Shown: piece after piece, positions 44,884 to 56,000 of the stretch
Layout: each line of letters starts with the position of its first letter
Numbering within the stretch: position 1 is the first letter of the stretch
Program-made: the position numbers and the translations under genes
The notes under the pieces: generated by a model
What the model was told of the DNA's origin: nothing
Databases searched by the model: none
What the model saw: only the letters and a program-made list of their open reading frames with translations
Assembly (NCBI GenBank): GCA_004194705.1
Contig: SADC01000870.1
Location: 1-64,000 of the forward strand
Direction of reading: 5' to 3'
DNA from: Ditylenchus dipsaci
Taxonomy: Eukaryota > Nematoda > Chromadorea > Rhabditida > Anguinidae
DNA: 64,000 nt

Positions 44884-46440
44884 CCGAAAAATCGGTGAGT
44901 GGGCGGAAGCGAGTCATTGCCCTGAAAAATTTTTTTCCGCTTTTCCTCTGCCGAATCCACGTCGAAGACTTCTGCAGAATTTTCTGAACAAGGTGGTTGA
45001 GTTCAGAGACTTCATTGAAGAGCGCATCCATTTCTGCCAGCTCTGGTGCAAACTTGCTTGGCCAATTCCACAATTCATTGTAGTCGGTCTCATTGTTCGC
45101 AAGCATAATCCACGAAATGCTTGTAGGTAGGGTTCGAGACGAACCACTTGTCAATGTAGTCGATACTGTTGTGTAGAATTCCTAAACAAGCGTATTCAAC
45201 AGATTGAATGGTCAACAAAAGCTTACTTCAAAATTGCGCTTCAGCGTCAATGCTTTCGTTGACAAGCGAAGAGATGTAGCCGTCGCTGCTCCGTAGAACT
45301 CCCTCCTGCGACGATCACGGATTTGAGACTTAAACATTTCGATAATTGTGAGCAGTTCTGGAAGAAGCGCAGTAGATTTCTATAAAAAAAATTCGTACAA
45401 GATCGCATAATAAACATTGATTACTTACCTGGAGAAGTAGAAGAGGCCGTTCGAACACTGTAAGCACACTTTGAAGAAAATGAAGCACAGTGACAGATTC
45501 TTCCGATTTGAAAAAGTCCTCGAGCATCATTGGCAGCTTGTCGATTGATGAAGAGCGCCAGAAGAGATCCATAAGTTGAGAATTTTATCGACCACTTTCT
45601 TCAGAGTCAGCCATCTGTTGGTCCATAAGTCGGAATCGTCTCGTGATTCACCTGAAAATAACATTTAAACTCAGGTAATTAAAGGAAATCTAACTCCAAA
45701 TGTTCGCAGAAATCTTATAGTTGCTCGTGACAACATGTGATCCTTTGAAATAACTCGACAGCTTAAAGATGATGGACTCAAAATCGAGTGTGAGACGATC
45801 GGCGGCTTTCTGCGCGGCGTTCTGAAGTATGTGCGCTGGACAACCGATCGGAATGAGATTATTCTAAAGATGCGAAAAAAACAAGCGTTAACAAAAAACA
45901 AAAAAACTTGCTTTGTTCTCCTTGAGCTTCTTAAAAATTTTGTTAGGACCCTGATGCTTCGGACCGCCGAAATTCACTGGAGCATTGGCGGCGCAGAATG
46001 AGACGAGATTCTTGAAGAGAAGGCCGTTTTCTTGCAGTACAGATGCAATAAATGTAGCAACCAGCTGACAGTCCTCTCCGGCAGCGACTTCATATCCAAA
46101 AGACGAACTTGTACTCATAAGCGGCAGTACAGAACCTGAAAAGAAAATTTTGTGGAAGATAAACAATGCTATAAAACAATACCTGATGAAAACGGAAACA
46201 ATTTGACTTCCCTGTGATTCGACGCATCAATCGAAATGGAAAACGGTTGCAAACCTAATTCTTCCAACAAGCAGCGCACGAAAAAGGAGCAAGCACACCG
46301 AAAAAAATTTCAATATTGAATTGAGAATTCATTGAAAACCAACCTGTTAGAATTTTGGCGTTTTATCCTGAGAACTTCCAAACTTCTTTGCCACTTCAGA
46401 ATCCGGAAACATAGTGCGAAAAAGGCCAGCGGAAACACAA
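44884..46440 (-). CDS. hAT-transposase-derived protein, multi-exon
   Basis: Minus-strand exons in order: about 46346-46440 (C-V-S-A-G-L-F-R-T-M-F-P-D-S-E-V-A-K-K-F), 46187-46320 (SISIDASNHREVKLFPFSSG), about 45915-46138 (C-Q-L-V-A-T-F-I-A-S-V-L-Q-E-N-G and N-F-G-G-P-K-H-Q-G-P-N-K), 45695-45863 (IPIGCPAHILQNAAQKAADR), 45430-45652 (D-L-W-T-N-R-W-L-T-L-K-K, FLQSVLTVFERPLLLLQ), about 45226-45380, and 45183 down to about 44884. D-A-S-N-H, N-F-G-G and C-P-A-H-I-L-x-N are hallmarks of a hAT-related transposase family often found as zinc-finger-like host genes. An N-terminal BED finger is not seen. No TIRs were found, so it is either a decayed transposon or a domesticated gene. It lies head to head with UGT-B. 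At least two one-base shifts. Confidence 0.75.
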
Positions 46441-47697
46441 TCGCAGAGAGGAATGACTGATTGTGGCGCGCAATGTGATAAGACCACGTTCCTTCAGCAG
46501 CAGCAGTTTTGTTGTAGTTTTTAGGAACAATCTACATGGCACTGGGAGCTTGGTATCTTGGAAGTACAGCCCTCAAAATGCTTTGGATTCTTTTGTAGAA
46601 GCTTTCAACGAATTAGTGGATTATCGCATTGTGTTTGTCTATAATGGAAGTTCGTGTCAAGATCATGTGAAGGTTTTGAAATGGGCTCCTCAACTGCCTT
46701 AGCTAGCTCATCCGAAAACTAAAGTTTTTATTTCTCACGCGGGCTTGAAAAGGTAAAAATAATATGCAAATATATATTTTTGTATTTTTATTGTCAGTTT
46801 GAAAGAGGCTTTTTGCACCGGAACACCTACAGTTATTGTAAGTTTGAAGCAAAAATTGATCTTATTTTTAATATTAGGTTGTCCGGAGATTTCGTAGATC
46901 CCAAGCGAGATGAAAAACTAGACTTTTTGGACAAATCTATAACTTAATTGTAGCCTGGAGTGTGGAGATTTTAGCAAATATGCTAAATACTAGGTTTTTT
47001 TAAATTTTGCCACAGAACTTGAGTTTTAAGAAACTAGTTTTATTATCAGTTTTATATATTTGACACGCTTAACACAAACCTGTAGGTCGGTATTGTCTGA
47101 CTCAGATGCTGAACACGATGGTTCGAGTGCTTCTTGCTTCGATCAGTGGGTGAAAAAGGTCGGAAGGTAACAAATTGTAAATAGTCAAAATCCACCGTGA
47201 TTCAAAGGTTTACAAGTGGTGTGCCAAGATCTACATATCCACGCTGATATTGTAATAAAATGACCACCACATAAAAAACATAACCTGTTTCATTCATAAA
47301 GTCGTTGTAGATCACCGCTCTTAATCGAAAATGCATTAAAAGAGTCTTTTTGCCCAGCTACATTAAGCAAAATGTGATAAATCATCCGAAAATGACCCTA
47401 AAATGCCTTAAAATGACCATTACCCCTGAGGGTGGGAGGCAACTTTTTGGCAAAGTTGAAATTTTTTGATCAGAAAGTATTTAGACATGCTTCTCTTATC
47501 GTGTTGAGCAGAAAAAATGAGTTTGAGAGGTGATGAAATCGGAGGTGATTTTGGGTATGGGGGATTAACTATAAAAGTACCACATTTCGCTCGTGATGTA
47601 CTTAGCAAAGACCAAAATTGAAATATGTGTTAGAAAGCGCATTTCCTCTTCTACGAAACAAGTCATAAGGCATACGTGCTCACTCTATTAAAGCCTA

Positions 47698-47799
47698 CAG
47701 TCAAGTCTCGATGTAAGATACCCCCGATATAAGATACACCTCGATATAAGATGCACCTAGGTCTGGTCCCTGGGTGTATCTTATATCGAGACTTGACTG
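47698..47799. mobile_element. Very short pogo-type MITE (102 bp)
   Basis: The ends 'cagtcaagtctcgatgtaag' and the complement of 'cttatatcgagacttgactg' are TA-flanked. The inside is 'aagatacacc' repeats. In UGT-B intron 2. Confidence 0.85.
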
Positions 47800-48263
47800 T
47801 ATCGACTTTTTTTCAACCCCTAAAAATCGAAAAAAATATTTCTATTTTGAGATTTTTATGTGCTCAACCAAAATCTAAGTCGTGTCTATTAAGAAAATGG
47901 AAAAAAAAACAGAATTGCAAAGTAATTTCACTGGGCTGAGATATTGGGTCACTATGGGGGGCTTTTATTGGAGGTGAGCTTTAATAGAGTGAATACGGTA
48001 CAGTCAAGTATCTCATTAACATACACCCCTGGGACCGGCCTAGTTGTATGTTAATGAAAGGTGTATGTTAATCGGGGAGTATGTTAATGGGAGGCCACTT
48101 ATTTTAATTCAGCTCCGTGTATGCTAATAGAAGACTTCATTCAATTCTAACATCAACTGCAAGGGGCAGTAGGCGCCTCTATCATGTTTATGCATAATTT
48201 TAACTGTTCAACAAACACAGAAAACAATTGAAATGAAAAATCGATGCACAGCTATATACCGTA

Positions 48264-49155
48264 CAGTCAAACCTCTATACAACGGCCCCCTAGGACCGGC
48301 TTGGGGGCCGTTATATAGAGGGCCGTTATATAGAGGGGCGTTATATAGAGGGTATGTTACTAACGTTTGTAAAGGGGCCGTTGTATAGAGGTTTTGCAAA
48401 ACGAGCTCATCATTAAAGTGGCAGACTTAGGAACAACCATTCTTTTAAACACCAGCAATAATCCAAGCTCTGTCCCAATCTCTTTCGCTTTTTCCTAAAA
48501 AGCTAAAGCTTTCAACGTGGAACTTTGATTAAAATTATACCTTGAGAAGGTCCCGGTGACTGGAATGTTTCGAGAGCAAATTTGCTTGATCCAGTGAATA
48601 AGTGCTAAGTCGAGATGCTGATTCCTGCCAGATGTGAGACGCGCCCGCTTCGATTTGCTCCCATTAGCTGCTGCTTCCAAGATTGAGTCCTTGCTTTTCA
48701 GAATTCCCTAAATTGTTCCCTTGCAATGCCGAACTCCTTTGCTAGCTCATAGTTGCTTTTCTTCTCAGAAGCTTCCACAATGGCTTTCTTTTCTTCCAAT
48801 GTTAGAACACGACGCTTTGCTGGTTTACCCGGAGTGCTCATTGTACAATCTAAAATAAAAGAGATAAAAAGCAACAAAACACTTTAGATCTAAATGAGAA
48901 CAAATGATTGCAAATAATAGAGCAAAAATGGCAACTGGAAAAGGCCGTGTTCGAGTTAGGGGCCGTTATATAGAGGGTTCTTTCATTGCTAGGGACCGGA
49001 CTTGGGGGCCGTTATATAGAGGGCCGTTATATATAGGGCCGTTATATAGAGGGTCTAACTCCTTATGTTTTAGTCAAATCCAACCAAACTGGTCAGGGGG
49101 CCGTTATATAGAGGAGGCCGTTATATAGAGAGGCCGTTATATAGAGGTTTGACTG
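48264..49155 (-). mobile_element. Pogo-type element with transposase remnant, nested
   Basis: The ends 'cagtcaaacctctatacaac' and complement of 'tatatagaggtttgactg' are TA-flanked. 'ggggccgttatatagagg' is repeated about nine times near both ends. It carries the CENP-B-type N-terminus on the minus strand but no DDE domain, so it is an internally deleted, non-autonomous member. It sits in the older element 48001-50674. Confidence 0.9.
48495..48841 (-). pseudogene. CENP-B-type DNA-binding remnant of pogo transposase
   Basis: From ATG at 48841 down: M-S-T-P-G-K-P-A-K-R-R-V-L-T-L-E-E-K-K, then I-V-E-A-S-E-K-K-S-N-Y-E-L-A-K-E-F-G-I, a one-base shift, then K-S-K-R-A-R-L-T-S-G-R-N-Q-H-L-D-L-A-L and I-H-W-I-K-Q-I-C-S-R-N-I-P-V-T-G. 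This is the paired helix-turn-helix of pogo/Tigger transposases and CENP-B. The catalytic domain is absent. Confidence 0.8.
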
Positions 49156-50312
49156 TATTTCCTCTATTAAGCTTCTATTTTATGGATGGCCTCCAGGGGG
49201 GGCTTATATTAGAGGGGGGCTTGTATTAGAGGGGGGCCTTTATTTTTTGAACTCGCCGCGCCGAAGGCGCGGAAAAAATTTTTAGTCATAATTTTTTTAC
49301 GCCACCCTCTGATCGCTTCTAATTTTCCACATAACATTGTTGAAACAGCGTTTAAACATCAAAAGCACTTATTCTATATTCATAGTTTACCCACTGTTTC
49401 TCTCGGAGGCGTTCTACCTAAATTTATTTTGGGCGTATTGGAATTTCGCAGCATATCTTAATTTTTCAGCGAATTTTGTTTTACCTTTTCTATTAGTTTA
49501 CATATACTTTTTCTGAAAGTATTGACACCATTATGTAGCTAAATTCTCATTTAGAGTAATAACTTTGCCGAATGTCTGAGAATAGCCTCTGGATGGCCAA
49601 GCCAAACCACATGGGAGGATCAAGCGAAAATTGTGTTTTTCACATTATATATCAAAGAAATTCCTATAAAAAATTGAGTCGTTCTGCGTTTACAGAATTT
49701 CGGAATTTGTCCTAGACAAGGTTATGGCTTATTAAAAGTGTTCGAATTTCTCGACTCACCCTGTAATTTTCAAAAAAAGGTTAGAAAATCAAAAATAAAA
49801 AAGCGAGACAAAAATTTGCTGCGAAATTAGATAATTTTCTGCGAAATATCGTTATGCCTTCTTTTTATCTGACCTATGCTGCCGACTTATTTTCTTGTTC
49901 CTCAAACGTAAACCGACGTCACTTTGTATCGTTTGTTGCTGATTTTCTGCCGATGATTACTGCGTAAAGCATTTTTTAAACCAACAAAATGCCCGCTAAA
50001 TAGCACTCGATGTAGTTTTGCTTTGAAATTCACTCATTCACAAGTATTCCAGCGATCCACTTCGAAAGATGTGATAGGCAAATACATAAAGGCACTCTTT
50101 GTATCTTTTACCACGTTTAGCAGCACCTGTTTATCTAAAAAATATTTGATTAAGGGGTTTATATAAAAGGGGGCTTATATTTTCAGGATACCCACTAGAG
50201 GGGGGGGCTTATATTAGAGGGGGGCTTTTATATTTTGGATGACCTCCAGAGGGGCTTATATTAGAGGGGGGGCTTATAATAGGAGGGGGGCTTCTATTAG
50301 AGGAATACGGTA
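49153..50312. mobile_element. TACCGTATTT-family element, 1.16 kb
   Basis: 'gtatttcctctattaagctt' at the left and 'cttctattagaggaatacgg' at the right are inverse. Subterminal 'ggggggcttatattagagg' repeats lie at both ends. It is the longest member here and its interior shows no transposase. It begins exactly at the TA of the pogo element next door. A mariner-type right end ('ctcgactcaccctgta') lies near 49762. Confidence 0.65.
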
Positions 50313-50389
50313 TCAGCCTAATCCCTCATTGGGATGAGGAGGGTTGGGGTTCCGCCTTGGTCCTCCTGTTGTTTTTTCGTGATTTTTCG

Positions 50390-50512
50390 GCTTTAGGTTT
50401 AGTCAACGGTAGGCCAGCACATATTAGGACGGACTCGAACGTATCTAAGACTCATGTTTAAGTTCGTCCTAAGATACGCTGGCCTAACCTTGCTTGATCC
50501 TTTGCCTAAAAT
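50390..50512. repeat. GCCTAA-edged palindromic repeat
   Basis: 'ggtaggccagcacatattag' and 'gacggactcgaac' at the left are mirrored by 'gttcgtcctaagatacgctg' and 'gcctaaccttgc' at the right. Confidence 0.7.
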
Positions 50513-51286
50513 CCAAAAAAAAGGGGGAGGTTCCATAACTTCCAATACATCATCGAGGACCACGGATTGTCTTTTGTATGTTAATGGGAGAGCTACTATC
50601 TGATCGGGGCCGTGCTTAGCTCTATGTTTTGAGGTGTATATTAATGGAATGTATGTTAGTGAGAGACTTGACTGTATTTGAATGATGTGATAAGAAGGCA
50701 AACACATTTTTAATAAAACCTTTCCAGTAATTTAGTTATTTTTTTAAATACGAGTTTCGGCGAAAAAATATATGCCCGTCAAAAAAGTACTCCATAAATA
50801 TTATGCTATTCTGCATGAAATTCTGCACCAGAATGAACTAGTCTCACCGTAAGGCCTTGGCGTTTTAAACATAACATAAATTGCAGCTCCCTCTATTCGC
50901 TGATCAGTCCAGAAACAGCAGGGTTATAATCAAAATGGGACTCGGAACAGTACTAAAAAAGCTCAACTTAAACAAAGAGCTGGTCAAAAACGCTATATCC
51001 GAGGTGATATTATTCAAATTTAACTCAGAATTAACTGATAAAATTAAGGTTCTGCACAACCAGAATATTCTGTAACGCAAAAAAGTTTAAAGAAATGTTT
51101 GTGGATACTCCTATCGCTTTGGTGGAAGAAGCCAGATTTCTGACCCAGAGGATATTGAACAAGAAAGGCGAGAATGTGTTCTTCAAGAGGAAGTCTCAAA
51201 GCGTAGGATGGATAGAATTTTTACATCTTGATGTTCTTTGTATTATTGTTCTGCTTGCTGTAGCAATAAAGATTTGATCATAATCA

Positions 51287-51292
51287 AATAAA
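51287..51292 (+). terminator. Poly(A) signal of UGT-B
   Basis: AATAAA ten bases after the UGT-B stop codon; another overlaps the last codons (51265-51270). Confidence 0.5.
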
Positions 51293-51537
51293 ATTCTTCT
51301 CGACTCCTGGTTGGGTCAATCTCAAATTTAACTATAAAGATCACCTATCAAAAAAAATGAGCCTGAACACTTTCTAAACTGAAGATTTCCATTTCGTAAA
51401 AAATATATTCAGCCTTGAATTTCAAAAATAAAGTGTTGTTTTAATTGCAAAATTCAAGGTCGGCAACCCTACGTATGATACTAAGACTTCTTAGAACTTT
51501 TTTCATTTTTCATTCATTGAAAAGTAAAACTTTCTTA

Positions 51538-51949
51538 ATGGCTCGTGCAAGAAGTCGGAGTTGGCGTTGGAGTTGGAGTAAGGGGTGTTCACGATGCAAA
51601 TTACTCCAACTCTGACTTTAACTTTAACTCCAACGTGTGCACGAAGTCGGAGTTGAAGTTGGAGTATATCTGATTGGTGATCACGTATTGCGCTAAAAGT
51701 TTTTTATTTTTCAAGCTTTTTGATTGTTCAGACTCATATTTGCAAGGCTGCCGCCACTAATTGCTCATAGACTGGCGAAATATACCGATTTCCGGCATGA
51801 AAGGTCTTCACTAATCAGAGATACTCCAACTCCAACTTCGACTTCGTGAACACTTGGAGTTGGAGTCGGAGTTGGAGTAAAGCGTGTTCACGATGCCAAA
51901 TACTCCAACTCCAACGCCAACTCCAACTCCGACTTCCTGAACGAGCCAT
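51538..51949. mobile_element. MITE built of 'ggagtt' hexamers
   Basis: The ends 'atggctcgtgcaagaagtcg' and complement of 'cgacttcctgaacgagccat' are inverse. Next to each lie arrays of 'gttggagttggagt'. Inner 'gtgttcacgatgc' copies are also mirrored. Alternating W-S or G-V peptides read from it are repeat artefacts. Confidence 0.8.
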
Positions 51950-52581
51950 GAGTAACCACACGAATTTCGCAGAGATCTTTGACGCTCTAAATTGACCACT
52001 TAAACAAACCATGAAGAGATTATGAATGAATATAAGTGTGTGTGTGTGTGAGTGTTAATAAAGTGTAGACACACAAAGGACAGAGAAAGAGTGGGCAACA
52101 ACAAAGAACGTTTGCCTGTCTAACTTCAATACATCAATTTATTCTTCTGTGATTATTTTGCATTCTTTTTGTAATAGTGCATTTAATGCGTCTTTCTCAC
52201 ATTAACTATTGTAAGTATCCTCCTCACCCACTCTGAGTCTTAACGGTCTTGTGAAAAAGTAGTTCATTACTGTGGTTTGTTTACCGTTCAAAAAATGCAA
52301 AAGTTGAGAAGAACAGGGGGCCAAGGCGAAAATATTTGAAGGGCCCGCAAACACATATAGATATTAATTCGGACAACAAAACAGAAAGTAGGAGAAGCTA
52401 CCCACGATGAAAAACACTACGAAGAGTGACAATAATAGTGGCGAAGTTTGTGATTGTCGAAGTAGTTTGCGGTAAATCATCCGATTGCCAAAACGTATTA
52501 TAAACGAAATCGGCTATTGGCGAACTCTCTTAATTGGCGTAATATCATCTTTTTGAAATATCTGATTATTTAAATAGGCGC

Positions 52582-53026
52582 TTTTCGAATTATCTAATGG
52601 GTGCTATTTAATTTTGCGCCCTAATTACTGAAAATGCCCCCTAAGCAGAAAATGAATTTTTTTCTTTATTTTTGCGATTATTGAAAAAAATTTCAACTAT
52701 CACGTAGCCCAGGATCTCAGCTTTCTAACAAGCTATCTAACAAACTCCATTGAATAATTACAGAAATGTAGACCTTCAGGGGTTTGAGTCCAGTATCTTT
52801 TGTTTTTCTTTAATTTTTCCAAACCACGAAATTTCTCCATTTCTCGAATCATTCACTGAAATTTGATAGCTCATTAGAAATCTGAGATCTTGGGCTACTC
52901 GATAGTAATAAAAAGATTGAAAAATAAACGTAAAAATTAAGAAACAAATTAAATTTCGAATTAGGGGGCATTTTTCAGCGAATTAGGGTGCAAAATTTAA
53001 TATTACTCTTATCTAATTGTCGAAGC
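52582..53026. repeat. Foldback element with 'gtagccc' core
   Basis: The left arm 'tttaattttgcgccctaatt' is mirrored by 'gaattagggtgcaaaattta'. The inner arms hold 'cacgtagcccaggatctcag' and the inverse 'ctgagatcttgggctac'. It ends about 40 bases before the UGT-C start codon, so it may affect its promoter. Confidence 0.75.
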
Positions 53027-53063
53027 TATGTAAAGCCGTATTTTTTAAATATATTTTAGTCAA

Positions 53064-56000
53064 ATGATATTCTGCCAACTAATATTCAGTCTAACATTGT
53101 CTCAAATTTGGCTATTTCTACCTACAAGTGCATCAAAAATATTGTTTACTTATTGCAATGGCGCGAGCAGTCACATTGGCAGTATGACACCTTATTTAAA
53201 CAGGTTTTTTAAGTATATGTAGAGCTTAAGTTACTCATGCAAGTGATTTAAGCCTAGCTTCAGCAGGTCATGAAATCACTGTGCTACAAACCGGTGGAGA
53301 GTCCAAGCCGAGAAACTTTGGTTTGAACAATGTTTTGTCGAAGTTTGGCACTTTGAAATGAGTGCTGAACTGCAAAAAATGCTAGACACAAGCATTTGGA
53401 GAAGGACCAGCAACGCGCTGGAACCTCTAATGATTACACATAGCAACGATATGGCTTTAGGAAATTTCACGCAAACCTACTCTAGTCAGGTAAGCGAAAA
53501 TATTAAATATCCTTAAATTAGTGGTGCTAGGGCTGATCAATAATAGATCGACTGTCATTTTTTTTGACCAGTCGATAAGAAATTGGTAAATTGTATCCCG
53601 CTATTTGCAATAAACCGCTTTGCAAAAATTTACTCTGGCTGATATGTAGGTAGTCAAAATCGAGGGGCCACCTTATTAAAGGGCAAACGTTAATCGTCTT
53701 TGTCTTAAATGAAATTAATGAGAAATACGCTCGACTCTCAGCCCAATATATTGCCTCTTCTCTGCCACAATCAACAAGACTTTTATCGCAAGAGATTGAG
53801 GAAAATAGTAATGCTGTGTATACAATCTGTTCTCTCCATAGTCACCAATATTTATATGCGAGCCGAAAACACTAAAAATAAAATTATTTGGTCATATTTT
53901 GTCATTTTTTGAGGATAACTGATAGAAGTTTTGACTTTATATTACAGCTCTTTGTTGCAGATGCGAGATTTGCTGAACCAAGACTGGGACTTATTAGTCT
54001 TAGATTCTCTGTTTAACTCCATGGCTTTGCTTTTGCGGTGTTGTTGAATGAAAAAAAGGGTGTGCCATATGTATTATACAGTCCGACACTGTTCTTGCCT
54101 TCAGATGTTTGGGCACGGGGTCTAGGTAAGTGATTAAGTAGACTGTGAACTAAATTAATTTCCGCTGGCTTTCCCTAAGCCTAGGCCTAATAGCCATGGT
54201 AAAGCGATATTAAAAACAAATTATTAAGGCTTTATTTTCTACTAGCGCGGCCTAAGCCTAAAAATGACAAAAAAAAAGTACACCTATAGTTTAAAGCCAG
54301 TACTGCGCATGACAAGTTGTGCTAAGTTATGATAAAAGCCATTAGTGATGACACAATTGCCAACCTTACGCTTTGCTAACAAGGGAGCGAGTTAACTTTC
54401 AAGGCTCTCTTTTGAGATAGACTTTTTTACCTTTTTTCATGTATTTTGTTTACTCATCTCAGATGTTTTTACACATTTTATCGCAAAATCTCAGCTACAA
54501 ACGGTATGAAAACATTTGAGTTTAGAAAACGAAGTACCGTATTTCTCTAATTTCACCCCCCCCTCTCTAATTACTCCCCCCCCAAACTTCAAGTGGTCTG
54601 AAATTTCTGTTTTCATTTACTGTTTGAGCTGTGTAAAAAGTGCCCGAGAGGGATTTTAAAAATCTAACAGGCACTTTTTACACAGCTTAAACAGTAAATG
54701 AAAACAGAAATTTCAGGTCACCTGAAGTTTGAAAAAATCGCATGCCTCTAATTACTCCCCCGGTGGAGAAATTAGAGGAAATACGGTATATGAAAAAAGG
54801 TAAAAAAGTCAATGTCAAAAGGTAGCCGTAAATCGTTTATGTGGAGGCGGAAACTAGGCGTACCTATAACTCATCAATTAGAGAACTCAACAATAAACTA
54901 TTTGAACAAAAATACAAAAAGACATTTCGAACAAAAAGACATTTCATCAAAAAAGGGTTTCATCAAGTTACTTATTTCAACAATCACTTGTTTGAATTTT
55001 AAATTGTTTGGCCAACCGTATATTTGGTCTCGTACTTGTTTTATCAAAGAACATTTGGTCAAATCTCTGTTTTGGTCCAGAGTCCACAAAGGGATTTATC
55101 ACATACTTTTAGGGAAGTCAAAGAGCTAAAATGGTATTTTTACCTACCATCTTGACCTTGGGGCTGTTTTCTAGCAATAATTTCATGCCTTATAAATACA
55201 GTATCTGCTGGGAAACTAATTGTAGCCTTTCAAAATTGTAGGAGGTAGCTGGTCAGCTCAACAAAGCATGTTCACTGCAATACCTCAAGACAGCCAAGAT
55301 TTGTTCGACCAGAAGTGTTTGGCAATCGAGTCAGGAATTTTGCTGAAAACTTGCTGGATCTAGTTGGCCATACTTTTTGTGTAAGTAAGTCGAAAATTTA
55401 TAATCATCACACAAAATACTGCTAAAATCCATTTCAGTGCCGATGTTTTCTTACACCAACATCAGGAAAATAGGAATAAAAGACTTTCAGTTCATAAACT
55501 ACATGCCGGAAGTTCAGCTCTGCTAAGCGATGGTTTCTGGGATTTGGTGATTTCACTCCAAGTATTTTATCTAGCATACTTATTCGGGGATCATCTGGAA
55601 TACTAAGGCTGTTTTCACCAGTAAATACTTTTTAAACACGAGAATTTTTATACGAAACTCTTGTTCTTGAAAGTTGTTGCAAGTTCACACACAGCAATTG
55701 TGTGTACCCTCCAGTACCCTTTACCTTGGTCCACCCAGTGTTTGGACTTTCAAAAAGGTCGTACTCGTACGTACAGAAAAGGGTCATGAAAATTTTAAGC
55801 TCGTACATCGTACTCGTACCTCTAAAATTTCTACTCGTACTACGAAAATTTCAGCTCTTACTTCGTATAAAAAAGCATTGGGTATTCAGGAAGTAACTTA
55901 AAAAAAATAATTTGCAATGTATCTTTTATTAAAAGACATTAAGATCCGGCTTTTTAGTGGTGAAGCGCCGGTATTTGCTTCGTGACTTATAAATACTTGT

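Larger units (their letters stand above)
48001..50674. mobile_element. Pogo-type element interrupted by others
   Basis: The left end 'cagtcaagtatctcattaac' and complement of the right end 'gttagtgagagacttgactg' are TA-flanked, with 'gtatgttaatg' repeats next to both (48030-48110, 50575-50660). Between them lie a younger pogo element (48264-49155), a TACCGTATTT-family element (49153-50312), a mariner-type right end near 49762, and a GCCTAA-edged repeat (50390-50512). Confidence 0.8.
46525..51277 (+). pseudogene. UDP-glycosyltransferase UGT-B, C-terminal half only
   Basis: Exons: 46525-46752, 46798-46837, 50887-51277. They read GTIYMALG (shift) S-P-Q-N-A-L-D-S-F-V-E-A-F-N-E-L; V-L-K-W-A-P-Q-L; F-I-S-H-A-G-L-K / S-L-K-E-A-F-C-T-G-T-P-T-V-I; then LPLFADQSRNSRVIIKMGLG and, after a one-base shift near 51075, N-A-K-K-F-K-E-M-F-V-D, ending in one membrane helix and a V-A-I-K-I tail. 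This is the donor-binding half and ER anchor of a GT1 enzyme. Against function: no substrate-domain exons upstream (the hAT gene occupies that space), a frameshift near 46548 and an in-frame TAG at 46700-46702 within the UGT signature. The middle intron is 4.05 kb of nested transposons. Either a 5'-truncated pseudogene or a copy damaged by assembly. Confidence 0.75.

Noticed and set aside
51811..52012. Open frames encoding S-W-S-W or V-G-V-G repeats
   Set aside because: Translation of 'ggagtt' hexamers inside a MITE. No independent evidence of coding.
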